32,570 bases of DNA from positions 1 through 32,570 of the forward strand of contig NZ_LXXZ01000037.1 of NCBI RefSeq assembly GCF_003244875.1. The letters run 5' to 3'. The position numbers were made by a program, and so were the translations under genes. This DNA is from Stenotrophomonas sepilia (lineage in GTDB: Bacteria; Pseudomonadota; Gammaproteobacteria; Xanthomonadales; Xanthomonadaceae). The first letter of the stretch is position 1; every line of letters begins with the position of its first letter. This document shows, in pieces, positions 23,792 through 31,388 of this stretch. Under the pieces are notes generated by a model that was not told the origin of the DNA, did not search any database, and saw nothing but the letters and a program-made list of their open reading frames with translations.

Positions 23792-24421
23792 ATGCCGTGG
23801 ATGGGCATCCAGGACCTTTGGACGTTTCTGGTCGCCGTGCTGGTGTTTCTCGCCCTGCCCGGCCCCGGTACCTTCACCCTGCTGACCGCCACCGGCCGTG
23901 GTGGCGTGCGCGGCGGTTACACCGCACTGGCCGGCCTGCTGGTCGGCGACCAGATCCTGATGTGGCTCGCGCTGGCCGGCGTGGCCGCGCTGCTCAAGGC
24001 CAACCCGCTGGTGTTCCACGCCGTGCAGTACCTGGGTGCGGCCTACCTGGTGTGGGTCGGCATCAGCCTGCTGCGCACACCGAAACACGAGGGTGGTGAC
24101 GCCGGCCCGATCCGCATGCAGCCGGGCCGCTACTTCCAGCAGGCGATCCTGGTCAGCCTGCTCAACCCGAAGGCGATCCTGTTTTACATGGCCTTCCTGC
24201 CGTTGTTCATCGATCCCAAGGCACACCAGGGCATCGCCACCTTCGCGGCACTGGCCGGGATCATCCTGGTGGTCAGCATCGCCTACTGCTCGATGCTGAT
24301 CGGTGTGGGCAACCTGGCCCGTCGCCGGTTGATCCAGCACCCGCGGATCAGCGACGCGCTGCGCCGCGTGGCCGGCCTGTTCCTGGTGGGGTTTGGCATC
24401 CGGTTGGGGCTGAACGGATGA
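23792..24421 (+). CDS. leuE: LysE/RhtB-family amino-acid exporter, LeuE-like
   Basis: Inner-membrane exporter, 209 aa, about six hydrophobic helices. The family signature PGPGT is at residues 23-27; further landmarks are GLLVGDQILMWLALAGVAALLK, VQYLGAAYLVWVGISLL and SLLNPKAILFYMAFLPLFID. These align well, from memory, with E. coli LeuE, a leucine exporter, better than with RhtB or LysE. It follows the LysR gene by 14 bp with AAGAGAG as a likely ribosome site, and overlaps the next gene by 4 bases (ATGA). Substrate specificity is inferred from similarity only. Confidence 0.88.
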   Translation: MPWMGIQDLWTFLVAVLVFLALPGPGTFTLLTATGRGGVRGGYTALAGLLVGDQILMWLALAGVAALLKANPLVFHAVQYLGAAYLVWVGISLLRTPKHEGGDAGPIRMQPGRYFQQAILVSLLNPKAILFYMAFLPLFIDPKAHQGIATFAALAGIILVVSIAYCSMLIGVGNLARRRLIQHPRISDALRRVAGLFLVGFGIRLGLNG

Positions 24422-24837
24422 ACGGGCGGCTGCCGCTGCTCGGCCTGGCCCTGCTGTTCGCCGGCACCGCCTCTGGCGCCACCGTACAGGACCATCGTTG
24501 CCTGACCGGCGGTCGCAACGGCAGCATCCACCTGGAATGGCGCTGGCTGGAGGACGGACAGTCCGACGTGCGCTACGCCGGCCAGCGCAAGCGCCTGCCC
24601 CTGCGCCGGATCTCGATGGAAACCACGGTGCTGGCCGAAGATCGCCCGTACCAGTTTGACAGCGTCTGGGAAGAGCGCATCGATGGCCGCCTCAACGGCC
24701 GCTACCTGTTGAGCACTCAGGGCGCGCTGGTGCTGGATCTGCGTTACGAACGCGCCCGCGACGGCCACAGCACAACCTTCCACGACGACCCCGAAGCTTG
24801 GCAGGAGGATGGCTGCCATTGGCCGCGATCACCCTGA
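24418..24837 (+). CDS. Small secreted protein of unknown function
   Basis: 139 aa. A clear Sec signal peptide (MNGRLPLLGLALLFAGTASGA, cleavage near 18-21) precedes a mature domain of about 118 residues, mostly beta-strand-like and Arg/Asp-rich, with two cysteines (28 and 133) near its ends that could form one disulfide. I do not recognise the family. The start overlaps the exporter stop (ATGA), so it is translationally coupled to leuE and probably part of the same LysR-led transcription unit. Confidence 0.75.
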   Translation: MNGRLPLLGLALLFAGTASGATVQDHRCLTGGRNGSIHLEWRWLEDGQSDVRYAGQRKRLPLRRISMETTVLAEDRPYQFDSVWEERIDGRLNGRYLLSTQGALVLDLRYERARDGHSTTFHDDPEAWQEDGCHWPRSP

Positions 24838-25042
24838 CCCTCGGTTTGCCCTGCCAGCTGGACGATCGTAGGACGAGTTCGATTTGTTGCTCAGATTGTG
24901 CTGATTTCGTCATCATTGACGGCGTTCAGCCTCCATCAGTGACGCATCCAACCCGGGTATGACCCCCGTCAGTGGTAATGCTGCGCTGCGTTCGGTCACA
25001 CTCGGGAACTTGTCGTTCTTAGTCACCCCTTCCGAGGCCTGC

Positions 25043-26470
25043 ATGTCCCTGTTCCGGCGCAAGTCCCTAGATTCCGTCACCGTCCACGAAGCCGGCAGGC
25101 GCCTGGTTCCGACGCTCAGCTGGCCGCACCTGATCGCGCTGGGCATCGGTGCCATCGTCGGTACCGGCATCTACACGCTGATCGGCGTGGGTGCAAACCT
25201 GGCCGGCCCGGCCGTGCTGATCTCCTTCGCCATCGCCGGTGCGGTCTGCGCCTGCGCGGCGCTGTCCTACGCCGAGCTGTCGACGATGATGCCGGCCGCC
25301 GGCAGCGCCTACACCTACAGCTACAGTGCGCTGGGCGAGGTGTTCGCCTGGGTGGTGGGCTGGAGCCTGATCCTGGAGTACTCGCTGGTGGTGAGCACGG
25401 TGGCGGTGGGCTGGTCCGGCTACTTCGTCGGCTTCCTCGAATGGGTCCACACCCAGTTCGGCTGGAACGTACACCTGCCGGCCTGGCTGGCCGCCGGCCC
25501 GCATGTGGAAGGCGGAATGATCAACCTGCCGGCGATCATCATCACCTGGCTGGTGGCCGGCATGCTGATGGCCGGCACCAAGGAGAGCGCCACCCTCAAT
25601 GCCATCCTGGTGGTGTTCAAGCTGATCGCGCTGGCCATCTTCGTCGCCGTAGCCCTGCCCGCCTTCGACAGCGCCAACCTGCAGCCGTTCATGCCGTACG
25701 GCTTTGCCAAGTCGATGGGCCCCGATGGCGTCGAGCACGGCGTGATGGCGGCGGCAGCGATCATCTTCTTCGCCTTCTACGGCTTCGATGCAATCTCCAC
25801 CGCCGCCGAGGAGACCAAGAACCCGGGCCGCGACCTGTCGATCGGCATCATCGGTTCGATGATCGGCTGCACCATCGTCTACGTGCTGGTGGCGCTGGCG
25901 GCCGTCGGTGCGATGAGCTACGCGGTGTTCGGCCACAGCGCCGAGCCGCTGGCGCTGATCATGCGCCAGCTGGGCCATCCGACCGCGGCAATGGTGATCG
26001 GCGTGATCGCGATCATCGCCCTGCCGACCGTGCTGCTGGCCTTCCTGTACGGCCAGAGCCGCATCTTCTTCGTGATGAGCCGCGATGGCCTGCTGCCGCG
26101 TGGCCTGTCCAAGGTCAACGCACGTACCGGCACGCCGGTGGCGACCACGTTGTTCACTGCGGTCGTGGTGTCGGCGCTGGCCGGCGTGGCGCGCCTGGAC
26201 GAGATCGCCGCACTGGCCAACGCCGGTACCCTTGCCGCGTTCACTGCGGTGGGTGTCTGCCTGGTGGTGCTGCGCCTGCGCGAGCCGAACCGCGAGCGCA
26301 CCTTCCGCACGCCGCTGGCTTTCGTGGTCGGCCCGCTGGCTGCACTGGGCTGCATCTACCTGTTCATCAGCCTGCCGCACACCACTCAGCTGTACTTCCT
26401 GCTGTGGAACGTGGCCGGCCTGGTGTTGTACTTCCTGTACAGCCGCCGCCACGCACTGATCGCGAAGTAA
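25043..26470 (+). CDS. APC-superfamily amino-acid permease (cationic amino acid transporter-like)
   Basis: Inner-membrane amino-acid transporter, 475 aa, with about 12 hydrophobic helices. The TM1 substrate-binding motif GIGAIVGTGIYTLIG and the TM6 motif FFAFYGFDAISTAAEETKNPGRDLS are hallmarks of the CAT/YfnA branch of the APC family. LYGQSRIFFVMSRDGLLP is also conserved. The ATG at 25043 gives the usual MSLFRRKSLD start; an earlier in-frame ATG (24959) would add 28 residues without family character. The 205-bp upstream region is comparatively AT-rich and must hold the promoter, but no strong -35/-10 pair stands out. Substrate unknown. Confidence 0.92.
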   Translation: MSLFRRKSLDSVTVHEAGRRLVPTLSWPHLIALGIGAIVGTGIYTLIGVGANLAGPAVLISFAIAGAVCACAALSYAELSTMMPAAGSAYTYSYSALGEVFAWVVGWSLILEYSLVVSTVAVGWSGYFVGFLEWVHTQFGWNVHLPAWLAAGPHVEGGMINLPAIIITWLVAGMLMAGTKESATLNAILVVFKLIALAIFVAVALPAFDSANLQPFMPYGFAKSMGPDGVEHGVMAAAAIIFFAFYGFDAISTAAEETKNPGRDLSIGIIGSMIGCTIVYVLVALAAVGAMSYAVFGHSAEPLALIMRQLGHPTAAMVIGVIAIIALPTVLLAFLYGQSRIFFVMSRDGLLPRGLSKVNARTGTPVATTLFTAVVVSALAGVARLDEIAALANAGTLAAFTAVGVCLVVLRLREPNRERTFRTPLAFVVGPLAALGCIYLFISLPHTTQLYFLLWNVAGLVLYFLYSRRHALIAK

Positions 26471-26481
26471 CCGGCTCGCCG

Positions 26482-26552
26482 GTAGTGCCGGCCGCTGGCC
26501 GGCACCTCGCATCCTGTCGATACGAGCAATGCCGGCCAGCCGCCGGCACTAC
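26482..26552. repeat. SMAG REP inverted dimer between convergent genes
   Basis: GTAGTGCCGGCCGCTGGCCGGCAC (from 26482) faces GCCGGCCAGCCGCCGGCACTAC (ending 26552), about 25 bp apart. The subtype is the GTGCCGGC form shared with 31303-31380. It fills the junction between the permease and the dipeptidase stop codons. Confidence 0.85.
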
Positions 26553-26563
26553 CGCAGGGCGTT

Positions 26564-27805
26564 TCAACCGCCCTGCTTTGCGGCGTAATCCTGCGCCTGG
26601 CGCATCACCCGCAGCAGGTTGCCGCCCCAGATGCCGGCAATCTGCTTCTCGGTATAGCCCTTGCGCAGCAGCCACGCGGTGATCTTCGGCAGCTGGCTGA
26701 CATCGGGCAGGTCACTCAGTCCGCCACCACCATCCCAGTCCAGGCCGATGCCCACATGTTCCGGGCCGACCACCGTGAGGATGTGCTCGAAGTGGGCGAA
26801 GAAGTCGTCCAGGCTGGCGTGGCGCACCGGGTGCTCGTGGTCCAGCGCCTGCTCGGCCTTCAGCAGCGCAACACCCTGCTCGATGCCCATGCCTTCCCAG
26901 CCGCCCAGCTGCTTGCTCAGCGCTTCCTCGGCCTGCTTGCGCTCGGGTGTCTTCGCCGTATCGATCAGGTAGCCGCCATAGGCGTTCACCTGGATCACGC
27001 CACCGGCCTTGGCCAGTTTGCGCAGGCGCGCATCGTCGAGATTGCGCGGATGGTCATAGACCGCCTTGGCCGAGCTGTGCGACAGCACGAACGGCACCGG
27101 CATCATTGCCAGCAGGTCGTCGAACACCGCGTCCGAGGCGTGTGACTGGTCGATCACGATACCCAGCTTCACCGCCTGCCGCACCAGCTCCTTGCCGGCC
27201 GGGCTAAGCCCTTTCCATTCCGCGCCCTTGGGATCGGTGGCCGAATCGGCGAACTCGTTGTTGGCGAAGTGCACGGTGCTGAGCAGGCGCAGGCCGGCGC
27301 GGTGATAGAACGACAGCAGGCTGGGGTCGGCCACCAGCGGGCTGGCGTTTTCCATGCTGATGTAGACCACGCGCTTGCCGGCAGCCTTGATCCGCGCTGC
27401 GTCATCGGCGGTCAGCGCCAGCGCGAAGCGCTCGGGATTGGCCGCCAGCATCTCGCGGATCTGCATCAATCGCTGCAGCCCATGGTCACGCTCGGCCAGA
27501 TGCGCGGCGGCGCTGCGGTCGCCCTGATCGGTGTAGATCGCCCAGAAGCCGCCGTCCAGCGCGCCTTCGACCATGCGCGGGTAGTCGACCTGCGAAAGGG
27601 CGTTGCGGTCGTGGCGTTGCTCGATGTCGAAACCGCTGCGACCAAAGTTGGCCGGCGTATCCAGGTGGCTGTCGAGGGTGACCAGGCGCTGCTGCAGCGC
27701 CTTGGCGCGGGCCAGCTCCTGCGCGCTGAACTCGATGGCGTGGACGGACAGCGGCGCGCACAGCGCCAGGGCGAGCACGACGGACAGGTGGCGCAACGAA
27801 GGCAT
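26564..27805 (-). CDS. M19-family membrane dipeptidase (renal dipeptidase-like), periplasmic
   Basis: Zinc dipeptidase, 413 aa, hydrolysing dipeptides (some members also act on D-residue or beta-lactam substrates). A signal peptide (MPSLRHLSVVLALALCAPLSVHA) directs export. Predicted metal ligands are all present: His47-x-Asp49 (DSHLD), bridging Glu152 (SMENAS), His222 (DQSHAS) and His243 (LSHSSA), plus Arg254-Asn255 and a late HVGIGLDWDGGG. It converges on the amino-acid permease; together they could salvage peptides, but there is no operon link. The 178 bp between this gene and the rlmI stop hold only a decayed palindrome. Confidence 0.93.
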   Translation of the reverse strand: MPSLRHLSVVLALALCAPLSVHAIEFSAQELARAKALQQRLVTLDSHLDTPANFGRSGFDIEQRHDRNALSQVDYPRMVEGALDGGFWAIYTDQGDRSAAAHLAERDHGLQRLMQIREMLAANPERFALALTADDAARIKAAGKRVVYISMENASPLVADPSLLSFYHRAGLRLLSTVHFANNEFADSATDPKGAEWKGLSPAGKELVRQAVKLGIVIDQSHASDAVFDDLLAMMPVPFVLSHSSAKAVYDHPRNLDDARLRKLAKAGGVIQVNAYGGYLIDTAKTPERKQAEEALSKQLGGWEGMGIEQGVALLKAEQALDHEHPVRHASLDDFFAHFEHILTVVGPEHVGIGLDWDGGGGLSDLPDVSQLPKITAWLLRKGYTEKQIAGIWGGNLLRVMRQAQDYAAKQGG

Positions 27806-27983
27806 GGGCTCTCACCGGCATGGGGAAGAGCCCGACCATAGCGCCGTGGCCGCGCATTGGGTAGCGCCGGGCCACGCCCCCTGAACAGCGGGGCGCCGTT
27901 TTCACGAACGCATCGCAATGCGCGGAAAGCTGACCGCCGGGCAGTGGACATGATTCATGCCCGGCGAACGCAGAAGCCGACCG

Positions 27984-29153
27984 TCAATCCACCACGCGGC
28001 AGAACACGGCCTTGAGGTAACGCGATTCCTGCACGTGGGCCATGAACGGATGGTCCGGACCAGCGCCGGCCACCTTCAGGATCTGGATCGTGCGGCCGGA
28101 GAAATAGGCCGCACGGCGCAGCATGTCGAGGAACTGGTCCTCGGCCACCAGGCCGGTGCAGGAGAAGGTGGCGAACAGGCCGCCCGGCTTGACCACGCCC
28201 AGCGCCAGCTTGTTCATGTCCAGGTACTTCTTCAGCGCGGTGATGACCTGGTCGCGGTCGCGGGTCATCTTCGCCGGGTCCAGGATCACCACGTCGTACT
28301 GCTCGCCACGGTTGGCGGCGTCGCGCAGCCACGGGAAGATGTCGGACTGGATGAACTTCGGACGCACGTTGTTCAGGCGCGAATTGCCCTTGGCGATCTG
28401 GATCACGTCCTCGTCGATGTCGATGCCGATCACTTCCGAAGCACCACGCGCCGCCGCGTACACGGCAAAACCGCCGGTGTTGCAGCACAGGTCGAGCACG
28501 CTCTTGCCTTCCACCTGCTGGCTCAGCCACTCGCGGTTCTCGCGCTGGTCGGCGAAGAAACCGGTCTTGTGCGCACCGGCCGGGTCGGCGCGGAACTTGA
28601 TGCCGTACTCGGTGATCACCGACGCTTCGGTGGTGGTGTTGCCGTGGAAGTCGAAGCTTTCCTGCTTCTGCACGTGCTCGTCGGCGAAGCTGTGGAAGCG
28701 GCAGCCGGGGAACTGCTCGCGCAGCGCATCGTAGATCCATTCGCGGTGGCGGAACATGCCGGCGGCGAAGAACTCGACCACCACGAGGTCGCCGTAGCGG
28801 TCCACCACCAGGCCGGACAGGCCGTCGCCTTCACTGTGCACGACGCGCCAGGCATCGGACACCGTATCGAGCTTCAGCACCTCACGGCGCAGCGACACTG
28901 CCTGGGCGATCTTGCGCGAGAACCAGCCGGCATCCACCGGTACGTTCTGGTCGGTTTCAAGGATGCGCACGGCAATGCGCGAGTGCCCGTTGTAGAACCC
29001 GCGGCCAATGAACTCGCCATCGATGCCGACCACGTCGACGATGGAACCGGGCTTGGGCCGGACGGTCGGCTTCTCGACCAGTTTCTGGAAGATCCACGGG
29101 TGGCTGGAGCGCCACGCATTCTTGAGGCGGACAATCGGAAGGGGGGTATTCAT
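27984..29153 (-). CDS. rlmI: 23S rRNA (cytosine1962-C5)-methyltransferase RlmI
   Basis: S-adenosylmethionine-dependent rRNA m5C methyltransferase, 389 aa, close to E. coli RlmI. An N-terminal PUA domain (about 1-75, VRLKNAWRSSHPWIFQKLV), a central EEHEE-like domain containing EGDGLSGLVVDRYGD, and the Rossmann domain. The family signature is AGAHKTGFFADQRENR (193-208). SAM-binding motif I is DLCCNTGGFAVYAA (221-234), motif IV is LDPAK (291-295), and Cys332 (FSCTG) is the likely catalytic cysteine. The DHP motif near 367-369 and ESRYLKAV end are typical. Transcribed divergently from terC across 302 bp, with no clear promoter seen on its side. Confidence 0.95.
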   Translation of the reverse strand: MNTPLPIVRLKNAWRSSHPWIFQKLVEKPTVRPKPGSIVDVVGIDGEFIGRGFYNGHSRIAVRILETDQNVPVDAGWFSRKIAQAVSLRREVLKLDTVSDAWRVVHSEGDGLSGLVVDRYGDLVVVEFFAAGMFRHREWIYDALREQFPGCRFHSFADEHVQKQESFDFHGNTTTEASVITEYGIKFRADPAGAHKTGFFADQRENREWLSQQVEGKSVLDLCCNTGGFAVYAAARGASEVIGIDIDEDVIQIAKGNSRLNNVRPKFIQSDIFPWLRDAANRGEQYDVVILDPAKMTRDRDQVITALKKYLDMNKLALGVVKPGGLFATFSCTGLVAEDQFLDMLRRAAYFSGRTIQILKVAGAGPDHPFMAHVQESRYLKAVFCRVVD

Positions 29154-29173
29154 CCACCCATTGTAAACCGGGC

Positions 29174-29210
29174 GCCGGGGTCGGATCCCCGCAGGGGCTC
29201 TGACCCCGGC
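29174..29210. repeat. GGGGTC...GACCCC hairpin element, copy B
   Basis: Outer stem GCCGGGGTC (29174-29182) pairs with GACCCCGGC (29202-29210). Internal loop GGAT/CTCT, inner stem CCCC/GGGG (29187-29190 with 29194-29197) and loop GCA. It has the same outer stem and loop as 4346-4384 but a different, still complementary inner stem. It lies in the divergent rlmI-terC region, upstream of the riboswitch. Confidence 0.7.
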
Positions 29211-29250
29211 AAACCGGCATTTGACGGCGGCGGGGCCAGACGGCAGAATC

Positions 29251-29371
29251 GGCGCCAGAAGGGGAGTAGCTCCCAGACGTTGTCGCCGTCATTTCGAGCC
29301 CGCAGGCTCCGGTGCAACGGTAGTTCCGGCCGACTGGAACTGCGAGCGAGACCTTCGCCGTACTGGCGAAG
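29251..29371 (+). ncRNA. yybP-ykoY (manganese) riboswitch upstream of terC
   Basis: The leader contains the two hallmark loops of the yybP-ykoY class: GGAGTAGC (29263-29270) and GCGAGA (29346-29351). They are flanked by the P1 strands GAAGG (29258-29262) and CCTTC (29352-29356). Between them lie consistent helices: CGTTG/CAACG (29278-29282 with 29315-29319), GAGCC/GGCTC enclosing CGCA, and AGTTCC/GGAACT. The order matches proteobacterial members upstream of alx/terC and mntP. The P1 3' strand also belongs to an alternative hairpin CTTCGCC-GTACT-GGCGAAG (29353-29371), so ligand-stabilised P1 and this hairpin are mutually exclusive. The class binds Mn2+; the start codon is 84 nt further on. The expression-platform type is not clear because no U-tract follows. 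Confidence 0.9.
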
Positions 29372-29455
29372 CTCTGTCCCTGGATCCCCTCCCGATCCTC
29401 CGTTGCAGATCCTCGCCGTCCGGCCTGGCATTCATCTTTCCAACGGACATTCCCA

Positions 29456-30418
29456 ATGCAGACGATCGGTAACGTGTGGTTGTGGGGCGGCTTCGCAGCG
29501 GTGGTGGTCATCGCCCTGCTGGTCGACCTCGTGTTGATGCGCCATGGTGGACCGCACAAGGTCACCTTCAAGGAGGCCCTGTGGTGGTCCATCGGCTGGG
29601 TCGCGCTGGCCCTGCTGTTCAACGCCGGCCTCTGGTACTACCTGAATGAGACCGCCGGCCAGGTCGTGGCCAACAAGGTCGGCCTCGAGTTCCTGACCGG
29701 CTACCTGGTCGAGAAGGCGCTGGCGGTCGACAACATCTTTGTCTTCCTGATGATCATGAGCTACTTCGCGGTGCCGGAAGAGCAGCGCCAGAAGGTGCTG
29801 ATCATCGGCATCCTGGGTGCGATCGTGCTGCGTACGATCATGATCTTCGCCGGTAGCGTGCTGATCAGCCAGTTCCATTGGCTGCTCTACGTGTTCGGCG
29901 CCTTCCTGCTGTTCACCGGCTGGAAGATGTGGTTCGCCGCCGGCCAGGAGCCGGACCTGGAGACCAATCCGGCCCTGCGCTGGATGCGCAAGCACCTGCG
30001 CCTGCTGCCGGACTACGCCGGCAACGCGCTGAGCGTGAAGCGTGATGGCGTGCGCTGGTTCACCCCGCTGTTCGCGGTGCTGATCCTGATTGCGGTCACC
30101 GACGTGATCTTCGCCGTGGACAGCATCCCGGCAATCTTCGCGATCACCACCGACCCGTTCATCGTGCTCACCTCCAACGTGTTCGCGGTGCTGGGCCTGC
30201 GCGCGATGTTCTTCCTGCTGGCCGGCATGGCCGACCGCTTCCACCTGCTGCCGTACGGCCTGGCGCTGGTGTTGGGCTTCATCGGCATCAAGATGATGAT
30301 CATCGATCTGTTCAAGATCCCGACCCCGGTCTCGCTGGGCGTGGTCGCGGTGATCATCGCCGCCACCGTGGTGCTGAGCCTGAAGTACCCGCCGAAGGAA
30401 GGCGAAGGCCAGGCCTGA
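29456..30418 (+). CDS. TerC/Alx-family membrane protein, probable manganese exporter
   Basis: Integral membrane protein, 320 aa, with about nine hydrophobic helices. TerC-family landmarks are EKALAVDNIFVFLMIM (Glu86, Asp92), the internal-repeat counterpart TDVIFAVDSIPAIFAIT (Asp216, Asp222), and SNVFAVLGLRAMFFLL (Asn241). Length and motif order match E. coli Alx, which is controlled by a yybP-ykoY element and exports Mn2+, rather than short tellurite-operon TerC. The riboswitch immediately upstream strongly supports manganese homeostasis. No other tellurium-resistance gene is present. A strong hairpin follows the stop codon. Confidence 0.93.
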   Translation: MQTIGNVWLWGGFAAVVVIALLVDLVLMRHGGPHKVTFKEALWWSIGWVALALLFNAGLWYYLNETAGQVVANKVGLEFLTGYLVEKALAVDNIFVFLMIMSYFAVPEEQRQKVLIIGILGAIVLRTIMIFAGSVLISQFHWLLYVFGAFLLFTGWKMWFAAGQEPDLETNPALRWMRKHLRLLPDYAGNALSVKRDGVRWFTPLFAVLILIAVTDVIFAVDSIPAIFAITTDPFIVLTSNVFAVLGLRAMFFLLAGMADRFHLLPYGLALVLGFIGIKMMIIDLFKIPTPVSLGVVAVIIAATVVLSLKYPPKEGEGQA

Positions 30419-30437
30419 GCCTGACCCGTTGAACGGT

Positions 30438-30466
30438 GCGGCCGGTGGGATTGTCCCGCCGGCCGC
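30438..30466. terminator. Strong GC hairpin downstream of terC
   Basis: GCGGCCGGTGGGA pairs with TCCCGCCGGCCGC across a TTG loop, giving a 13-bp stem with a single T-G wobble. It begins 19 bp after the terC stop. There is no T-tract on the plus strand (CTCCACTCTCCC follows), so it may be a 3'-end stabiliser or part of Rho-dependent termination rather than a classical terminator. Confidence 0.5.
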
Positions 30467-30524
30467 CTCCACTCTCCCGTTACGGTGGCCTTGGTTTCGC
30501 GCCAGTCACCGCCATTGCTGAGGT

Positions 30525-31295
30525 ATGGACAACAACGCGCCCCTGCCCGCCGACGACGTGCCGGCCCCCCGCAATGATCGCTCGCGCATCCTGCGGGCGT
30601 TCAATGTCAGCCTGGCCGCCGTGCTGGTGCTGGTGGCCGTGTTCGCCCTGCAGGGCACGTTCGACTGGCGACCGTGGGCGGTCGCACCGCTGGAAGCCAA
30701 GGGCCTGCTCGGCCTGATCGGCGGCCCGATGCTGCATGCCTCGGTCGAGCACATCGCCGCCAACAGCATCGCGATCCTGATCCTCGGCACCCTCGCCGGC
30801 AGCGTGTATCCGAAGGCCACCGTACGTGCGCTGCCCCTGCTGTGGCTGGGTTCGGGCCTCGGCGCATGGATGCTGGGCAATCCGGGCAGCGTGCACCTGG
30901 GTGCCAGTGGCGTGACCCACGGCCTGATGTTCCTGCTGGCCAGCCTCGGCCTGCTGCGCCGCGACCGTGCGGCGATCGCCACCGGTCTGATCGGCATGCT
31001 GTTCTACGGCGGCATGCTGATGACCATCCTGCCGCACGCCGATGGTGTGTCCTGGCAGTCGCACATGGGCGGCGCCTTCGCCGGCATCATCGCCGCGCTG
31101 CTGTTCCGCAACGCCGACCCACTGCCGCCGCGCCAGCGCTACAGCTGGGAAGACGAAGAAGACGAGGCTGAGCCGCTGTCCGACGACGAACTGGAGCCGC
31201 CGTCACCGCAGCGCGTGCCGGTACTGTGGCAGCCGCGCGAGGGCCAGGACTACGTGGTGATCCCGTTCCGCCGCCCGGACGAACCGCGCGGTTGA
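30525..31295 (+). CDS. Rhomboid-family intramembrane serine protease
   Basis: Inner-membrane serine protease, 256 aa, about six membrane helices (roughly residues 27-194). The catalytic dyad is Ser128 in GASGVTHG and His180 in SHMGGAFAG. The HASVEHIAANS segment (71-81) matches the conserved helix-2 HxxxxHxxxN motif of rhomboids. The C-terminal cytoplasmic-type tail (about 200-256) is unusual: a run of Asp/Glu (WEDEEDEAEPLSDDELEPP) followed by a basic/proline end. Substrates of bacterial rhomboids are mostly unknown. It lies 106 bp downstream of terC on the same strand, separated by a strong hairpin, so co-transcription is uncertain. Confidence 0.92.
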   Translation: MDNNAPLPADDVPAPRNDRSRILRAFNVSLAAVLVLVAVFALQGTFDWRPWAVAPLEAKGLLGLIGGPMLHASVEHIAANSIAILILGTLAGSVYPKATVRALPLLWLGSGLGAWMLGNPGSVHLGASGVTHGLMFLLASLGLLRRDRAAIATGLIGMLFYGGMLMTILPHADGVSWQSHMGGAFAGIIAALLFRNADPLPPRQRYSWEDEEDEAEPLSDDELEPPSPQRVPVLWQPREGQDYVVIPFRRPDEPRG

Positions 31296-31302
31296 GGTGA
31301 GG

Positions 31303-31380
31303 GTGGTACCGGCCGCTGGCCGGCAACCTCATGAACCTTCGTTGGCAGTCCTTGCGTTGCCGGCCAGCGGCCGGCACTAC
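31303..31380. repeat. SMAG REP inverted dimer between convergent genes
   Basis: The left arm GTGGTACCGGCCGCTGGCCGGCAA (from 31303) is a slightly diverged copy of the right arm, which reads GTAGTGCCGGCCGCTGGCCG on the minus strand and ends CTAC at 31380. It is the same subtype as 26482-26552. It fills the junction between the rhomboid and phosphodiesterase stops. Confidence 0.8.
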
Positions 31381-31388
31381 CAGGAGAA

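Larger units (their letters stand above)
29154..29455. promoter_or_regulatory. Divergent rlmI-terC regulatory region (302 bp)
   Basis: Contents in order: the hairpin element (29174-29210), a stretch presumably holding the terC promoter (about 29211-29250, no convincing -35/-10 by eye), the yybP-ykoY aptamer with its competing hairpin (29251-29371), and a pyrimidine-rich 84-nt tail to the terC ATG. The ribosome site for terC is weak (ACGGA about 8 bases before the ATG). The rlmI start at 29153 has little obvious leader. Confidence 0.6.

Noticed and set aside
24884..24916. Possible promoter TTGCTC-17-CATCAT upstream of the amino-acid permease
   Set aside because: Only about 3-4 of 6 matches at each hexamer in an intergenic region of moderate AT content; not better than chance.
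27860..27965. GTAGCGCCGGGCCACGCCC and CATGCCCGGCG fragments between the dipeptidase and rlmI
   Set aside because: They resemble a decayed SMAG pair but the arms no longer pair well, so they are not listed as a repeat feature.
29174..29210. Hairpin near terC as a second riboswitch or terminator for rlmI
   Set aside because: No T-tract, and a sister copy at 4346 shows that it is a dispersed element rather than a gene-specific regulator.
29456..30418. TerC as a tellurite-resistance gene
   Set aside because: No terZABDEF neighbours, and the yybP-ykoY leader and Alx-like length point to manganese.
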